This document shows positions 1 through 9,695 of a DNA stretch of 26,486 nt, piece by piece; the stretch's first letter is position 1, and each line of letters opens with the position of its first letter. The translations under genes were made by a program, and so were the position numbers. A model generated the notes under the pieces. The model had not been told where the DNA came from, ran no database searches, and worked only from the letters and a program-made list of their open reading frames with translations. Source of the stretch: Prevotella sp. (GTDB lineage Bacteria > Bacteroidota > Bacteroidia > Bacteroidales > Bacteroidaceae); assembly GCA_020026195.1 (NCBI GenBank), contig JAHHQW010000034.1, positions 1-26,486 on the forward strand, written 5' to 3'.

Positions 1-58
1 TGTAACTCATTGAGCTACACGCTATTCATTTATGTATGATTATCGATTTTTATCGGAA

Positions 59-1984
59 TTACTTCACTTCCTCGAAGTCAGCGTCCTGGATGTTATCCTT
101 GTCGTTAGCCTGGCCGCCCTGTGCGTTCTGCTGAGCACCGCCCTGAGGACCTGCCTGAGGACCAGCCTGTGCACCCTGAGCACCCTGATACATCTGTGCG
201 CTTGCTTCCTGCATTACCTTGTTAAGGTTCTCGATTGCTGCATCGATTGCTGCAACGTCACCATTCTTATGAGCATCCTTAAGCTGTGTGAGAGCTGCCT
301 CGATACCTGGCTTCTTGTCAGCAGGAATCTTATCACCGTTATCCTTCAAGAATGACTCTGTCTGGAAGATCATAGAGTCTGCCTGGTTCATCTTGTCAAT
401 CTTCTCGCGCTCTTTCTTATCGTTCTCTGCATTCTGCTCAGCCTCAGCCTTCATACGGTCGATTTCCTCCTTGCTAAGACCAGATGAAGCCTCGATGCGG
501 ATTGCCTGTTCCTTACCTGTTGCCTTATCCTTAGCAGAAACGTTCAGGATACCGTTAGCATCAATATCGAATGTTACCTCGATCTGAGGAATACCACGAC
601 GTGCGGGAGCAATACCTGCAAGGTTGAAACGACCGATACTCTTGTTCTGTGCTGCCATCGGGCGTTCACCCTGGAGTACATGAATTGTAACCTCTGTCTG
701 GTTATCAGCCGCAGTTGAGAATACCTCGCTCTTCTTACAAGGAATTGTAGAGTTAGCATCAATAAGCTTTGTCATTACGCCACCCATTGTCTCGATACCG
801 AGTGTCAGAGGAGTAACGTCGAGAAGTACGATGTCACCTACACCCTCTTCCTTGTTGAGGACGGCACCCTGGATAGAAGCACCGAGTGCAACAACTTCGT
901 CGGGGTTAACACCCTTTGAAGGTTCTTTGCCGAAGAAGTTCTTTACCAAGTCCTGAACAGCAGGAATACGGCTTGAACCACCTACGAGGATTACTTCGTC
1001 GATATCAGAGTTAGACAGTTTGGCATCTGCCATAGCCTTCTGACAAGGAGCAAGACAAGCCTGGATTAATCCGTGAGCAAGCTGCTCGAACTTAGCTCTT
1101 GTAAGAGTCTTTACCAAGTGCTTTGGAACACCGCCTACAGGCATGATGTACGGAAGGTTGATTTCTGAAGATGTTGTGCTTGAAAGCTCAATCTTAGCCT
1201 TCTCGGCAGCTTCCTTCAGACGCTGCATAGCCATCGGATCCTGTGAGAGGTCTGCACCTTCGTCGTTCTTGAATTCCTGAACCAGCCAGTCGATGATTAC
1301 CTGGTCGAAGTCATCACCACCAAGGTGTGTATCACCGTTTGTAGAAAGAACCTCGAATACACCGCCGCCGAAGTCAAGAATTGAGATATCGAATGTACCG
1401 CCACCAAGGTCGAATACCGCAATCTTCATATCTTTGTTAGCCTTATCTACACCATAAGCAAGGGCTGCTGCCGTAGGCTCGTTTACGATACGCTGTACGT
1501 TAAGACCTGCAATCTGACCAGCTTCCTTTGTAGCCTGACGCTGTGAGTCTGAGAAGTATGCAGGAACAGTGATTACTGCGTCCTTAACTTCCTCGCCGAG
1601 ATAATCTTCTGCTGTCTTCTTCATCTTCTGGAGAACCATTGCAGAGATTTCCTGCGGTGTGTACATACGGTCGTTTATCTTAACACGGGGAGTGTTATTG
1701 TCGCCACGTACAACCTCGAACGGAACACGTCCTGTCTCCTTGCTTACCTGGTCGTATGTCTCACCCATGAAACGTTTGATACTGTACACTGTGTTCTTCG
1801 GGTTCGTGATGGCCTGACGTTTTGCAGGATCACCCACTTTACGTTCTCCTCCTTCTACGAATCCAACAACTGAAGGTGTTGTACGCTTACCTTCGCTGTT
1901 TGTAATAACTACTGGTTCGTTACCTTCAAATACTGCAACGCAAGAGTTAGTAGTTCCTAAGTCAATTCCAATAATTTTTCCCAT
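59..1984 (-). CDS. dnaK: Molecular chaperone DnaK (Hsp70)
   Basis: This 641-residue protein is a full-length cytosolic Hsp70 that binds exposed hydrophobic peptides in an ATP-driven cycle with DnaJ and GrpE. The N-terminal nucleotide-binding domain opens with GIDLGTTNSCVAV and carries DLGGGTFDISILD and the VGGSSRIPAVQ signature. The hydrophobic interdomain linker is LLDVTPLTLG at about residue 390, followed by the beta-sandwich substrate domain and the helical lid. The tail is a Gly/Gln/Ala-rich disordered stretch ending in DADFEEVK. The length is normal and no key residue is missing. The ATG at 1984 gives the conserved MGKIIGIDLG start. Neither dnaJ nor grpE lies within the window, and the gene appears to be transcribed alone. 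I found no clear TAnnTTTG promoter box upstream and no convincing terminator in the 58 bases before the window edge. Confidence 0.98.
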   Translation of the reverse strand: MGKIIGIDLGTTNSCVAVFEGNEPVVITNSEGKRTTPSVVGFVEGGERKVGDPAKRQAITNPKNTVYSIKRFMGETYDQVSKETGRVPFEVVRGDNNTPRVKINDRMYTPQEISAMVLQKMKKTAEDYLGEEVKDAVITVPAYFSDSQRQATKEAGQIAGLNVQRIVNEPTAAALAYGVDKANKDMKIAVFDLGGGTFDISILDFGGGVFEVLSTNGDTHLGGDDFDQVIIDWLVQEFKNDEGADLSQDPMAMQRLKEAAEKAKIELSSTTSSEINLPYIMPVGGVPKHLVKTLTRAKFEQLAHGLIQACLAPCQKAMADAKLSNSDIDEVILVGGSSRIPAVQDLVKNFFGKEPSKGVNPDEVVALGASIQGAVLNKEEGVGDIVLLDVTPLTLGIETMGGVMTKLIDANSTIPCKKSEVFSTAADNQTEVTIHVLQGERPMAAQNKSIGRFNLAGIAPARRGIPQIEVTFDIDANGILNVSAKDKATGKEQAIRIEASSGLSKEEIDRMKAEAEQNAENDKKEREKIDKMNQADSMIFQTESFLKDNGDKIPADKKPGIEAALTQLKDAHKNGDVAAIDAAIENLNKVMQEASAQMYQGAQGAQAGPQAGPQGGAQQNAQGGQANDKDNIQDADFEEVK

Positions 1985-2955
1985 GTCTTTATTTATTTTA
2001 TTTTTATTCTTAATTAATTTTATCTGCTGCCCGAATGCTTTTTCAAGCAGCGTTCACTTAATAATATACAAATGGTGTGCCAAAGTTTTATACAAAGATT
2101 TTTTCTGTCACGTCCCACGACAATATGTCACATACGTAATGTGATGTTTTGGCATTATGTCATTAATAACATGACGGCACATACTATATATATAATATGT
2201 ACGTGCGTGTAGGGAAATGATTTACGACATTACATTTATTCAGTGTCAGTGACGGCAGACTTTATACTTTAACCGAATTTTTTGTCATACTTATAAATGA
2301 GTTTTATTCTTGCAGATTATCAATTCGTGTATTTACATGTCTTTTTTGTCTGTTATTTTTAAATATTTCTGAAACACTCTGTACCTTCTACGAAATACGC
2401 CAATAAAAAATTAGTGTTTTAAAGCTTCTTTTCGGTAAACATACTATGTTTGCAAACTATCGCAACTACATTTACAAACTTATGCAGGTGTATTTGCAAA
2501 CTTTTGCAGGTACATTTACTCAATAAACCACCTATGTTTTTGACCTGAAAACATACGAAAAGTAACAGAAACGCCACTTTTTAAGGTATAATCTGCATAA
2601 TTCTTTGAAAATTTTCATGCCTACGAACATAAAAGAGCTGTATATGAAGATTTTTAAGACATTTCACAGGCATATTTTCCTTTATAAATACATGACTGAA
2701 TATGTATAAAAACATTTAAAATCTGTGACACTTAGGTTTATACTCATGGGAACAAGTTTTATATTAAGCCGGCATTATACTGACAAAACAAAAGCAGTAA
2801 CATCACTGCCTGCCGTATCAGTAATAATTATTATTAATAACTTTTCTGACTTTACCATCTGTATTTATGCCTCACGTATCAATGTCACGACACTGCCATA
2901 TATACCGGTACAAATACGAAGTTTGATGTTAATATCATCACACAGCAAACTTAAT
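1985..2955. other. Long AT-rich intergenic region upstream of dnaK
   Basis: About 970 bases hold no convincing gene; the only long frame (plus strand, from 2725) runs into the antisense of the next gene. The dnaK leader (1985-2060) has GCTGC/GCAGC arms able to form a hairpin. Between 2105 and 2290 the motif TGTCA recurs, with short dyads such as TCACAT-ACGTA-ATGTGA (2129-2145) and GTCAT-TAATAAC-ATGAC. On the minus strand at 2067-2083 lies TTGGCACACCATTTGTA, which resembles a sigma-54 -24/-12 element with two departures from consensus. A 22-bp tandem repeat lies at 2448-2513. Nothing else recognisable was seen. Confidence 0.55.
2448..2513. repeat. Three tandem 22-bp direct repeats
   Basis: Three head-to-tail units of exactly 22 bases (2448-2469, 2470-2491, 2492-2513) share the pattern (A/G)TTT(G/A)CAAACTnnnGCA followed by a more variable end, and a fourth unit starts with ATTTAC at 2514. 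Units two and three are the closest match. Each full unit contains TTTGCAAA or TTTACAAA, a near-palindromic core. The spacing is close to two helical turns, so the cores would face the same side of the DNA. Confidence 0.75.
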
Positions 2956-2996
2956 AAAAAAAACAGACTCCGCAGGCATTACGCCGCGGAGTCTGT
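2956..2996 (-). terminator. Rho-independent terminator of the giant surface-protein gene
   Basis: An 11-bp perfect stem (ACAGACTCCGC at 2963-2973 with GCGGAGTCTGT at 2986-2996) encloses a 12-base loop. In the minus-strand transcript it is followed by eight U residues (2956-2963). It begins about 26 bases after the stop codon of the 2163-residue gene. Confidence 0.93.
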
Positions 2997-3021
2997 ATAT
3001 AGAATATTTAAGTGTAGATTA

Positions 3022-6000
3022 TTACTTAACTACAACTTTCTTAACTTCACCGTTGTTGTCACGGATGATGTTAATGCCCTGCTTACGGCTGTTAGTATTG
3101 ATACGCTTACCATCGATAGTGTATCTGTACTTAACATTCTGGAATTCGTCAGCCTCAACGCCTTCGAGTGATGTAGTGAATGTTACAGGAACTGATATGA
3201 ACTGAATCTTACCCTTCTGTACAGCCTTTACGATCACTGTAAAGTCGCCACTTGCCTTACCATTGATAACTAAGTCTGAACCTGATACAGAGAGGTTGAA
3301 TTCTCCATCTGTCAGAACTTCGTCGATTGTGTATGCAATGCTTGAGCCATCGTTGTCGAATGTGAAGAACTGTGCAAGATTGATTGTAGCATCAAATCCG
3401 TCGATGTCAATAATCTGTGCAGGAACTTCTGTTATTACACGATGTCCGTTGAAGTTATCCATACAGAAGTATGCAGGTGTGTTAAGACCATATTTGCCTG
3501 TATCCGAACCAGTAACCTGGAATATCAGAGACTTAGCCTTACCGAGTTCTCTGAGGTCAACCCACTGCCATGTGTCGAGAACATAATGGTCTGCCTCATT
3601 TTCTGAACGATAGTCAGCAAGATAGTATTCCATTGTCTTACCTGTTTCTCCGTTCTCAATTGTAAGAACCAGATAATCGCCCTTAACAAACTGACGTGCA
3701 GGAGCAAGACCTTCTTTCACAGCCTTATAGGCTGATGCAGAGTTAGTGATATAGAATCCGCGGATGCTGTCACCTTCCTCACTGTTCATTACTGTAACAG
3801 TGCCAGGTATGAAGCAGTTGATTATAGCGTAATTTGCAGAACCATCGTAACCAGAACCTACTGCATTTGCATATCCTGTTGCATCAGCATATGATGTAAA
3901 ATTCTTTTCTGTTACGTTAGAGTAAGCAAATCCTCCCCAGTACTTATATTCTTCATCGTAGAAGTTATCGAAGAGATAAGAACCGCTTACGAAAGAGTAT
4001 CTGAGATCTTTACCATTCCAGAATGACTCTTTGTCAAGATAGAGATTCTCAAATGTAGCTGTCGAAGCTTCGCCAAGTACTGTAAGACGGAGCCATTCTG
4101 ATGCCTGCTTCTTATACTTATCTGTTACGACTACTGTATAATCACCGCTTTCCACAGCTTCTATTTCGGCAGTTGTTTCACCAGCTGCTGCGAGTGTCGT
4201 AGTAGCAACGACTTCGTTCAATGAGTTCTTCCACTCTACAGTGTAAGGAGCTGTACCGCTTGTTACATTAGCCTTGAGGACAGCCATTGTTCCCTTTTCT
4301 GCCGTAACATACTCTGTTGTTACTACAGGCTCGGGAGTTTCTACAATCTGATTTGCAGAAGCCTTGAAGTCGGCTGTCTTAGCAACAGCGCTCTGTGTAC
4401 CTCTGTAGCTTTCTACCATTACGTAAGCACGATACATGGCGTCCTTTACAAGACCTTCTACGTTGATTTCGTTCTCGTTACCGCGAACTACATCAGCGCT
4501 TACGCCTGTTGTCTTAAGAACTTCGGCTGTAGGAGCCGCAGCGTCTGTAGCAAGTACAAGTACGTAAGCCTTACCAGAAAGGTTGGTGTTTACAACTACA
4601 ACTGCCGTAGAATCTGTTATGTTCTTAACGGCAGGATAACCTTCGGCCATTACGGGAGCTTCTGTTGAAGCATTGAACTCGTATGCACCGATTGTAGGTG
4701 TTGCTGCACGCTGTACGCCTGTGATATCTTCTGTTACGTAAGAGAGTACCTTTGCACTGAGCAGGTTACCCTGTTCCAGGGGTTCGAGAACATTCTCGTT
4801 GCAGAATGTTACATTCTCCTTATAGCAGTTTACTGCCTTTGTTTCAGCAACAAACTCATCGAATGTCTTAACGGCACCGTTCATTGTAGCGATGTTTTCG
4901 CCTGCTGTAGAGAATACGTTAGAATCGAATGTCGTACCTGCACCTACACCCTTGCTCAAGAAGAAGATTCTCTCAGGCTGTTTGTTAACGAAGATGTTGT
5001 TTACGAAACTTACGTTTCCGGCAAATACCTTATTTGTATATACAAGAGGTGTTGCTGACGCACTGTTCATAGAGAATGTGTTGTAAGCAAATTCCACATT
5101 AGCTGTTTCATCGCTGCCGAGTGTGAGGATGTATGAATCTGCATCGCCGCCTGTACTGATTACTTCGTTGTTATAGATACGTGCGGGATGTTCTGCACTT
5201 GCCTTCATCTCACGGATGTACATCACTGTGTGAGTTGTAGGAGCACTGATGTTGATACGGTTTCCTGAAACTTCTACGTCGTAGTCGTTCAGATCGCGAA
5301 CCTTGATGTCCATTGCCTTGAATGAACTTGCAGTCGTTGCATTGTTGATTATCTCGTTGTCGATAATCTTAATACCGAGCTGGTCTGTCGCATAAACAGA
5401 CATCTGACCCTGGTTGACGAACTTGTTACCCCTGATGGTTGCTTCGTACTGTTTGGGCAGCTTAACGAAACCTGTACCACCTACATAAGTACCCTTGTTA
5501 CCACCTTCGAACAAGCAGTTGGTTACTGTGAGGTAATCGTTGTTACGGTTCTCGATGTTCTCTGCATATGTCTTTACAAGTGAGATATCACCGTCTGAAT
5601 AAGTAGGACACATCTTAGTATGGATGTAACAGCTGTCAATTGTTACATGCTGTGCATGATTCTTGACATGAACTACAGATTCAAATGCTGTATTTGTTGT
5701 TGTCACCTCTACTCCGCGCAGTGTGAAGTAGTCGGCACCGTCGATAGTAAATGTTCCGTAGTAATCTTTGTATTCTGAAGGTTCGTTATAAATATCATAG
5801 TATATTTTAACGTCCTTGTAATTGCCGCTTTCAGAACGAAGTGTTATCGTGTTGTTTGCTGAAGCACCCTTAATCTCGGGAACTTTAACGCATTCCTTGT
5901 AAACACCCGGCTTGATGTTAATAGTAACAGGACCGTCGACACCACCCTTAAGTGCGTCTATTGCTTCCTGAATGCTGTTATACTGTTCGCCTGCACCTAC

Positions 6001-9000
6001 AGTGAGTGTTCCGCTGACACCCTTGACTACAGATGTCTCTGCCGTTGCTGCCGCTGCATTGTCGTTAACGCTCTTGAGAGCTACGTTTGCTGCATCGCCT
6101 TCTGTTGCAGATGTGCTGACATTGGCTGCAATGAAGAAGTAATATATTCCGGCATTGTCAATGGTATAGCTGCCGTCGATAACATTACTGTCTGCCTTCT
6201 TTGTTCCGAACAGGTTAGCTGAAGAGAATTCTGCATTTGTGCCTGTTGCATAAACATTAACGTCAGAGATAACGTTCTGTGCATAAGAAGCAAGTTCGAA
6301 CTTAGTTACTTCTGTTGTCTTGTAGTCGCCTTCTACATTTACGGCAACCTTAATCATAGGAACGTCTACCTCACCCTTCATTACACCTGCAGGAGCTACA
6401 GTCTCGGCTGTTACGCTGCTTATTGCGAGAGGCTTTCTTTCCTTAGATGATACTGTGATGTTGAAGCCTGCACCAGGATAACCGCCTGTTACATACTTAA
6501 CAGTAATCTTTCCGTTAGCTGCCTTAGAAGTAATAGGTGTTATCTCAAGAGGTTTGGGTTTGTCGTATTTTCCAAATACATAGTCGGGCTTCTGAGTCAT
6601 GTCGTCGCCAAACCATATAGTCATCTCGTCAGCATAGCTTATATCGTACTGCTTGAAGTCGAAAACGATTGCCTGTCCTTCTATTGCAGGAGCAAATGTT
6701 ACTGTACCTTCAAACTTTTCTGAAGCATTAGCGTCGATACCACCGTCATCGAAGAATGAGAGTGATGAACCTTCGGCAATAGTCTTGATGCCGTTATCGC
6801 CACTCTTCATGTTAAAGATGTTCTTTATTTCGAACTGTCCTGCAGGATCGCCACCCTTAACTGTTACGGCTGCACCGGCAACCTTAACTGATGTTACTGC
6901 TGCATCGAGAATGTCGCCACCCTTTGCTGCATCCTTAACATCGAAACGTACGTTATAGAGGTTATCGCCTTCGATAAGTGATTCTGCATTAAGTGTAAGA
7001 ACTACAGTCTTGTCTTCGGCTGTAATAACCTTTTCTGCAACAGGTGTTGCTTCGTTATCGTTGCGGTAAAGCATTACCTTATCGACAGCCTTTTCAGAAC
7101 CCTTGAGGTCAAGTGTCATCTCTTCGAACGAAGGTGTACCCTTGTCGCCTGATGTCTTGATGTTAAGATTAAGAATTCTTACGTTCTTGTCGCCTACTGC
7201 AATAACTGCATCAGGAGCCTGGCTTACAACTACAGAGTCGGCAACCATTACCTTGCTTTCATATTCGCTTACTACTGCATTGAAGCCCTTGCCACAATAA
7301 TATGAAGATGTTGTGTTAGGATTGAATACAATAGTTATTGCTCCGTCTGTTGTGCTTGAACGAAGTATCTTTCCAGGACCTGTTTTTGCCTGTGCGGGGT
7401 CGTTGAGTTCCCAAAGTACATTACCCTTTGTTGTCTCGCCATTGTATACTATGAACTTAGCTTTTGTACCATAGCTTGACTTTTCGTATGTAAGATCGAA
7501 CATTGAGAAATCAAGACTGATGACCTTGCCCTTATGTGCAGGACGGAATGTTGTTATCTGGTCTTTCATTCCAGACTCGTGACCGCTGCTGTATTCTGAA
7601 TCGAGTGATTTGAATGCAACACTTCCGAATACTGTGAAGTCTTTCTGTGTTTCGTCTGATACAATTACGTTCTCTATTACGAGTTCGCCTGCGGGATTTC
7701 CGTTTTCTACTGCATGAACGCCGTCAGAGAGCGTGATGCTTGAAACAGAAGCACTGAGTTTCTGTCCGTTCTGTGCCTCGGGCTTGACATCATATACAAG
7801 CCAGAAATAGTTTGCACCTTCTACCATAGGAACTGCACCGGCAGCTGTAATGGTAAAGTTGTCTGCTGTTATATCTGCCGAACCGATTTCGTTCAGAACA
7901 CCAAACTTGTCAGTTCCCTTTGTATAATAGAGGTGAGCCTTTGAAACAATAGCAAATGTATTGTTAGTTGTAAAGTCGAACTTATTAACAGTAAGAGCAG
8001 GTTCTGTGTTAGATGTGTTTACACAAAGCTTCATTATCTGAACGCCATTTGTTCCTGCACATACCTTACCGCCGAGGATACGTTCTGCTGTAACTCCGTC
8101 AAGCTGCATAGGCTGTGGAGTAAACAGAGATACCTGTGCCTCAAAACCATCTTTCTTAGAATATTCGGCTGTATTCTCATCGGTGTATCTTACTGTCAGA
8201 GCACCATCTGCCGATGTTGAACGTACCAGACATGTATTTGTTTCTGTAATTACCTTGATGAGGTTTTCTTCCTTAACTTCCTTACCATTATATATACGGA
8301 GAGATTCCTTACGGTTACCATCGTATGCCATGAACAGGCTTACTTTGGTAAAGTCTATCATTACCTTCTTTCCTGCAACAGCAGGAACGAATGTTGTGAT
8401 ACCTTCGCTTATGAGACTCTTGCCTTCTACACCACCATTGTCAAAGAATGCAACAGGTGTTTCTCCTACATTTACAGTTGTATGTCCTGCCTGCATAAGC
8501 TCTATCGCAGGTACATTTACTGTAACAGCCTGACCCTTTGCGAAACTTGCAATTCCGGCAGGTGTCTTCGTTGAGATAATCTTATCTGCTTCGATACATA
8601 CGCCGGCTCCTATTGCAGCATCCTGATTGAAGTCGCCAACGAGAGTAAAGTCGTTCATGCCGGTGGCAAGACCATAGCTCATTGACATTTCAAAATGTGT
8701 TTCATCAAGCTTTGTAATTATTGTCTCAATGGGCTTCACATTCTTGAAATCAATGTCTGCATAACGTCCTCTGTAAAGACGGAGTTTTGTTATGTCTACT
8801 GCATTGTCATTCTTTGAAGCATTGAAAACAATCTTTGTAAGATTGTCTGGATTACCGAAACCTTTTGTCTCTACATATACTCCGGCAAACGCAATGTTCT
8901 GTTTTCCTGTAAGTTTGTTTGTTACATCATCGTAACGACTTCCTGAAGATATAATCTGCATGTCTTCGGGTGTTACGAGCTGGACAGTAGCCTTGAAGCC

Positions 9001-9513
9001 TGAACATGTAGCCGCTGTAACGAACAGTGTTCCTACTGACAGTGCTCCGTCGTCTGAAGTTGAGAAATATGTCTTGTCTGTGTATTTGCCTTCAAGATGC
9101 TCCTCAAGAAGGTTACCGACGGGCATATCTGTCATACTTTTTGTAAGGTCGCCGCTGTATTCAACAAACGTAAAACTGTTGTCGGCATCAGCCACGCCGC
9201 TGTAGATGTTTACCCATCCGGGATAAGATCCACCACTGCGAAGATCAAATTCGTCGAAACGAAGCATTACAACTTTACCGGGAACAGCTGACTTAAATAC
9301 TGTCAGTGCCTGGGACTTCGAGCTCCATTCGGACAAATTATTTTCTCCGTTGAAATCGTAGAAAGTTATTACCTCGCCATCGGCTACGGTAATCTCTTCC
9401 TTTCCAAACTGAATTTGATTTATCACTCGCCCTGTCTGTGCCGATGCCGTAAGAGGCAGCATCATCACAACCAGAAGTAACTGATAAAACAAAATCGAGA
9501 TTTTTTGTTTCAT
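3022..9513 (-). CDS. Giant secreted multidomain protein with DUF4465-like domain, cobalamin-riboswitch controlled
   Basis: This 2163-residue protein starts with a signal peptide (about 1-25, cut near ASA-Q). Four alternating pairs follow. CUB-like beta-sandwiches lie at about 30-180, 345-465, 625-750 and 905-1022, with recurring 'FFD.GG', 'F.PA..GK.V..DF...D' and 'S...DGA.TV' blocks. Domains resembling the BNR-associated N-terminal family lie at about 183-330, 468-615, 752-897 and 1028-1165. A pectinesterase/pectate-lyase-like right-handed beta-helix spans about 1170-1615, beginning 'QYNSIQEAIDAL...INIKPGVYKE', with no catalytic set I could identify. FnIII-like (1618-1720) and Ig-like (1727-1815) domains, a DUF4465-like domain (1817-2025, 'YWGGFAYSN', 'YFCMDNF') and an Ig-like domain come next. 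The tail (2118-2163) resembles type IX secretion sorting tails. Riboswitch control suggests a role in corrinoid capture at the cell surface; that is inference. Domain names come from motif reading. Confidence 0.9.
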   Translation of the reverse strand: MKQKISILFYQLLLVVMMLPLTASAQTGRVINQIQFGKEEITVADGEVITFYDFNGENNLSEWSSKSQALTVFKSAVPGKVVMLRFDEFDLRSGGSYPGWVNIYSGVADADNSFTFVEYSGDLTKSMTDMPVGNLLEEHLEGKYTDKTYFSTSDDGALSVGTLFVTAATCSGFKATVQLVTPEDMQIISSGSRYDDVTNKLTGKQNIAFAGVYVETKGFGNPDNLTKIVFNASKNDNAVDITKLRLYRGRYADIDFKNVKPIETIITKLDETHFEMSMSYGLATGMNDFTLVGDFNQDAAIGAGVCIEADKIISTKTPAGIASFAKGQAVTVNVPAIELMQAGHTTVNVGETPVAFFDNGGVEGKSLISEGITTFVPAVAGKKVMIDFTKVSLFMAYDGNRKESLRIYNGKEVKEENLIKVITETNTCLVRSTSADGALTVRYTDENTAEYSKKDGFEAQVSLFTPQPMQLDGVTAERILGGKVCAGTNGVQIMKLCVNTSNTEPALTVNKFDFTTNNTFAIVSKAHLYYTKGTDKFGVLNEIGSADITADNFTITAAGAVPMVEGANYFWLVYDVKPEAQNGQKLSASVSSITLSDGVHAVENGNPAGELVIENVIVSDETQKDFTVFGSVAFKSLDSEYSSGHESGMKDQITTFRPAHKGKVISLDFSMFDLTYEKSSYGTKAKFIVYNGETTKGNVLWELNDPAQAKTGPGKILRSSTTDGAITIVFNPNTTSSYYCGKGFNAVVSEYESKVMVADSVVVSQAPDAVIAVGDKNVRILNLNIKTSGDKGTPSFEEMTLDLKGSEKAVDKVMLYRNDNEATPVAEKVITAEDKTVVLTLNAESLIEGDNLYNVRFDVKDAAKGGDILDAAVTSVKVAGAAVTVKGGDPAGQFEIKNIFNMKSGDNGIKTIAEGSSLSFFDDGGIDANASEKFEGTVTFAPAIEGQAIVFDFKQYDISYADEMTIWFGDDMTQKPDYVFGKYDKPKPLEITPITSKAANGKITVKYVTGGYPGAGFNITVSSKERKPLAISSVTAETVAPAGVMKGEVDVPMIKVAVNVEGDYKTTEVTKFELASYAQNVISDVNVYATGTNAEFSSANLFGTKKADSNVIDGSYTIDNAGIYYFFIAANVSTSATEGDAANVALKSVNDNAAAATAETSVVKGVSGTLTVGAGEQYNSIQEAIDALKGGVDGPVTINIKPGVYKECVKVPEIKGASANNTITLRSESGNYKDVKIYYDIYNEPSEYKDYYGTFTIDGADYFTLRGVEVTTTNTAFESVVHVKNHAQHVTIDSCYIHTKMCPTYSDGDISLVKTYAENIENRNNDYLTVTNCLFEGGNKGTYVGGTGFVKLPKQYEATIRGNKFVNQGQMSVYATDQLGIKIIDNEIINNATTASSFKAMDIKVRDLNDYDVEVSGNRINISAPTTHTVMYIREMKASAEHPARIYNNEVISTGGDADSYILTLGSDETANVEFAYNTFSMNSASATPLVYTNKVFAGNVSFVNNIFVNKQPERIFFLSKGVGAGTTFDSNVFSTAGENIATMNGAVKTFDEFVAETKAVNCYKENVTFCNENVLEPLEQGNLLSAKVLSYVTEDITGVQRAATPTIGAYEFNASTEAPVMAEGYPAVKNITDSTAVVVVNTNLSGKAYVLVLATDAAAPTAEVLKTTGVSADVVRGNENEINVEGLVKDAMYRAYVMVESYRGTQSAVAKTADFKASANQIVETPEPVVTTEYVTAEKGTMAVLKANVTSGTAPYTVEWKNSLNEVVATTTLAAAGETTAEIEAVESGDYTVVVTDKYKKQASEWLRLTVLGEASTATFENLYLDKESFWNGKDLRYSFVSGSYLFDNFYDEEYKYWGGFAYSNVTEKNFTSYADATGYANAVGSGYDGSANYAIINCFIPGTVTVMNSEEGDSIRGFYITNSASAYKAVKEGLAPARQFVKGDYLVLTIENGETGKTMEYYLADYRSENEADHYVLDTWQWVDLRELGKAKSLIFQVTGSDTGKYGLNTPAYFCMDNFNGHRVITEVPAQIIDIDGFDATINLAQFFTFDNDGSSIAYTIDEVLTDGEFNLSVSGSDLVINGKASGDFTVIVKAVQKGKIQFISVPVTFTTSLEGVEADEFQNVKYRYTIDGKRINTNSRKQGINIIRDNNGEVKKVVVK

Positions 9514-9695
9514 AATAAATTAGTTTGATTTGTTATTAATTAGTTGTTATATTTCGTAATAATTAAATTTCATATTTTTCAATATTATACCTGTCTGGAA
9601 TACGAAAAACCATACGATAACACAGGCAAACAATGCATGACTGAAAAGATTTGCAGTACAATCTTTTTCATATTATAATATTTAAAAGTTATATA

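Noticed and set aside
1..30. A tRNA-like stretch on the minus strand (TGTAGCTCAATGAGTTACA) at the left edge.
   Set aside because: It has a D-arm-like AGCTC but lacks the GG of a D-loop and the matching GAGC arm, and the rest would be outside the window. It also forms an imperfect palindrome by itself.
2725..3171. A 148-residue plus-strand open frame.
   Set aside because: It runs through a terminator into the antisense of the giant gene, has low-complexity sequence and no recognisable domain.
9642..9670. The hairpin in the long leader of the giant gene as an intrinsic terminator.
   Set aside because: The stem is A/T-rich with a bulge and no U run follows it in the transcript, so termination there is not supported. 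It is noted only as leader structure.
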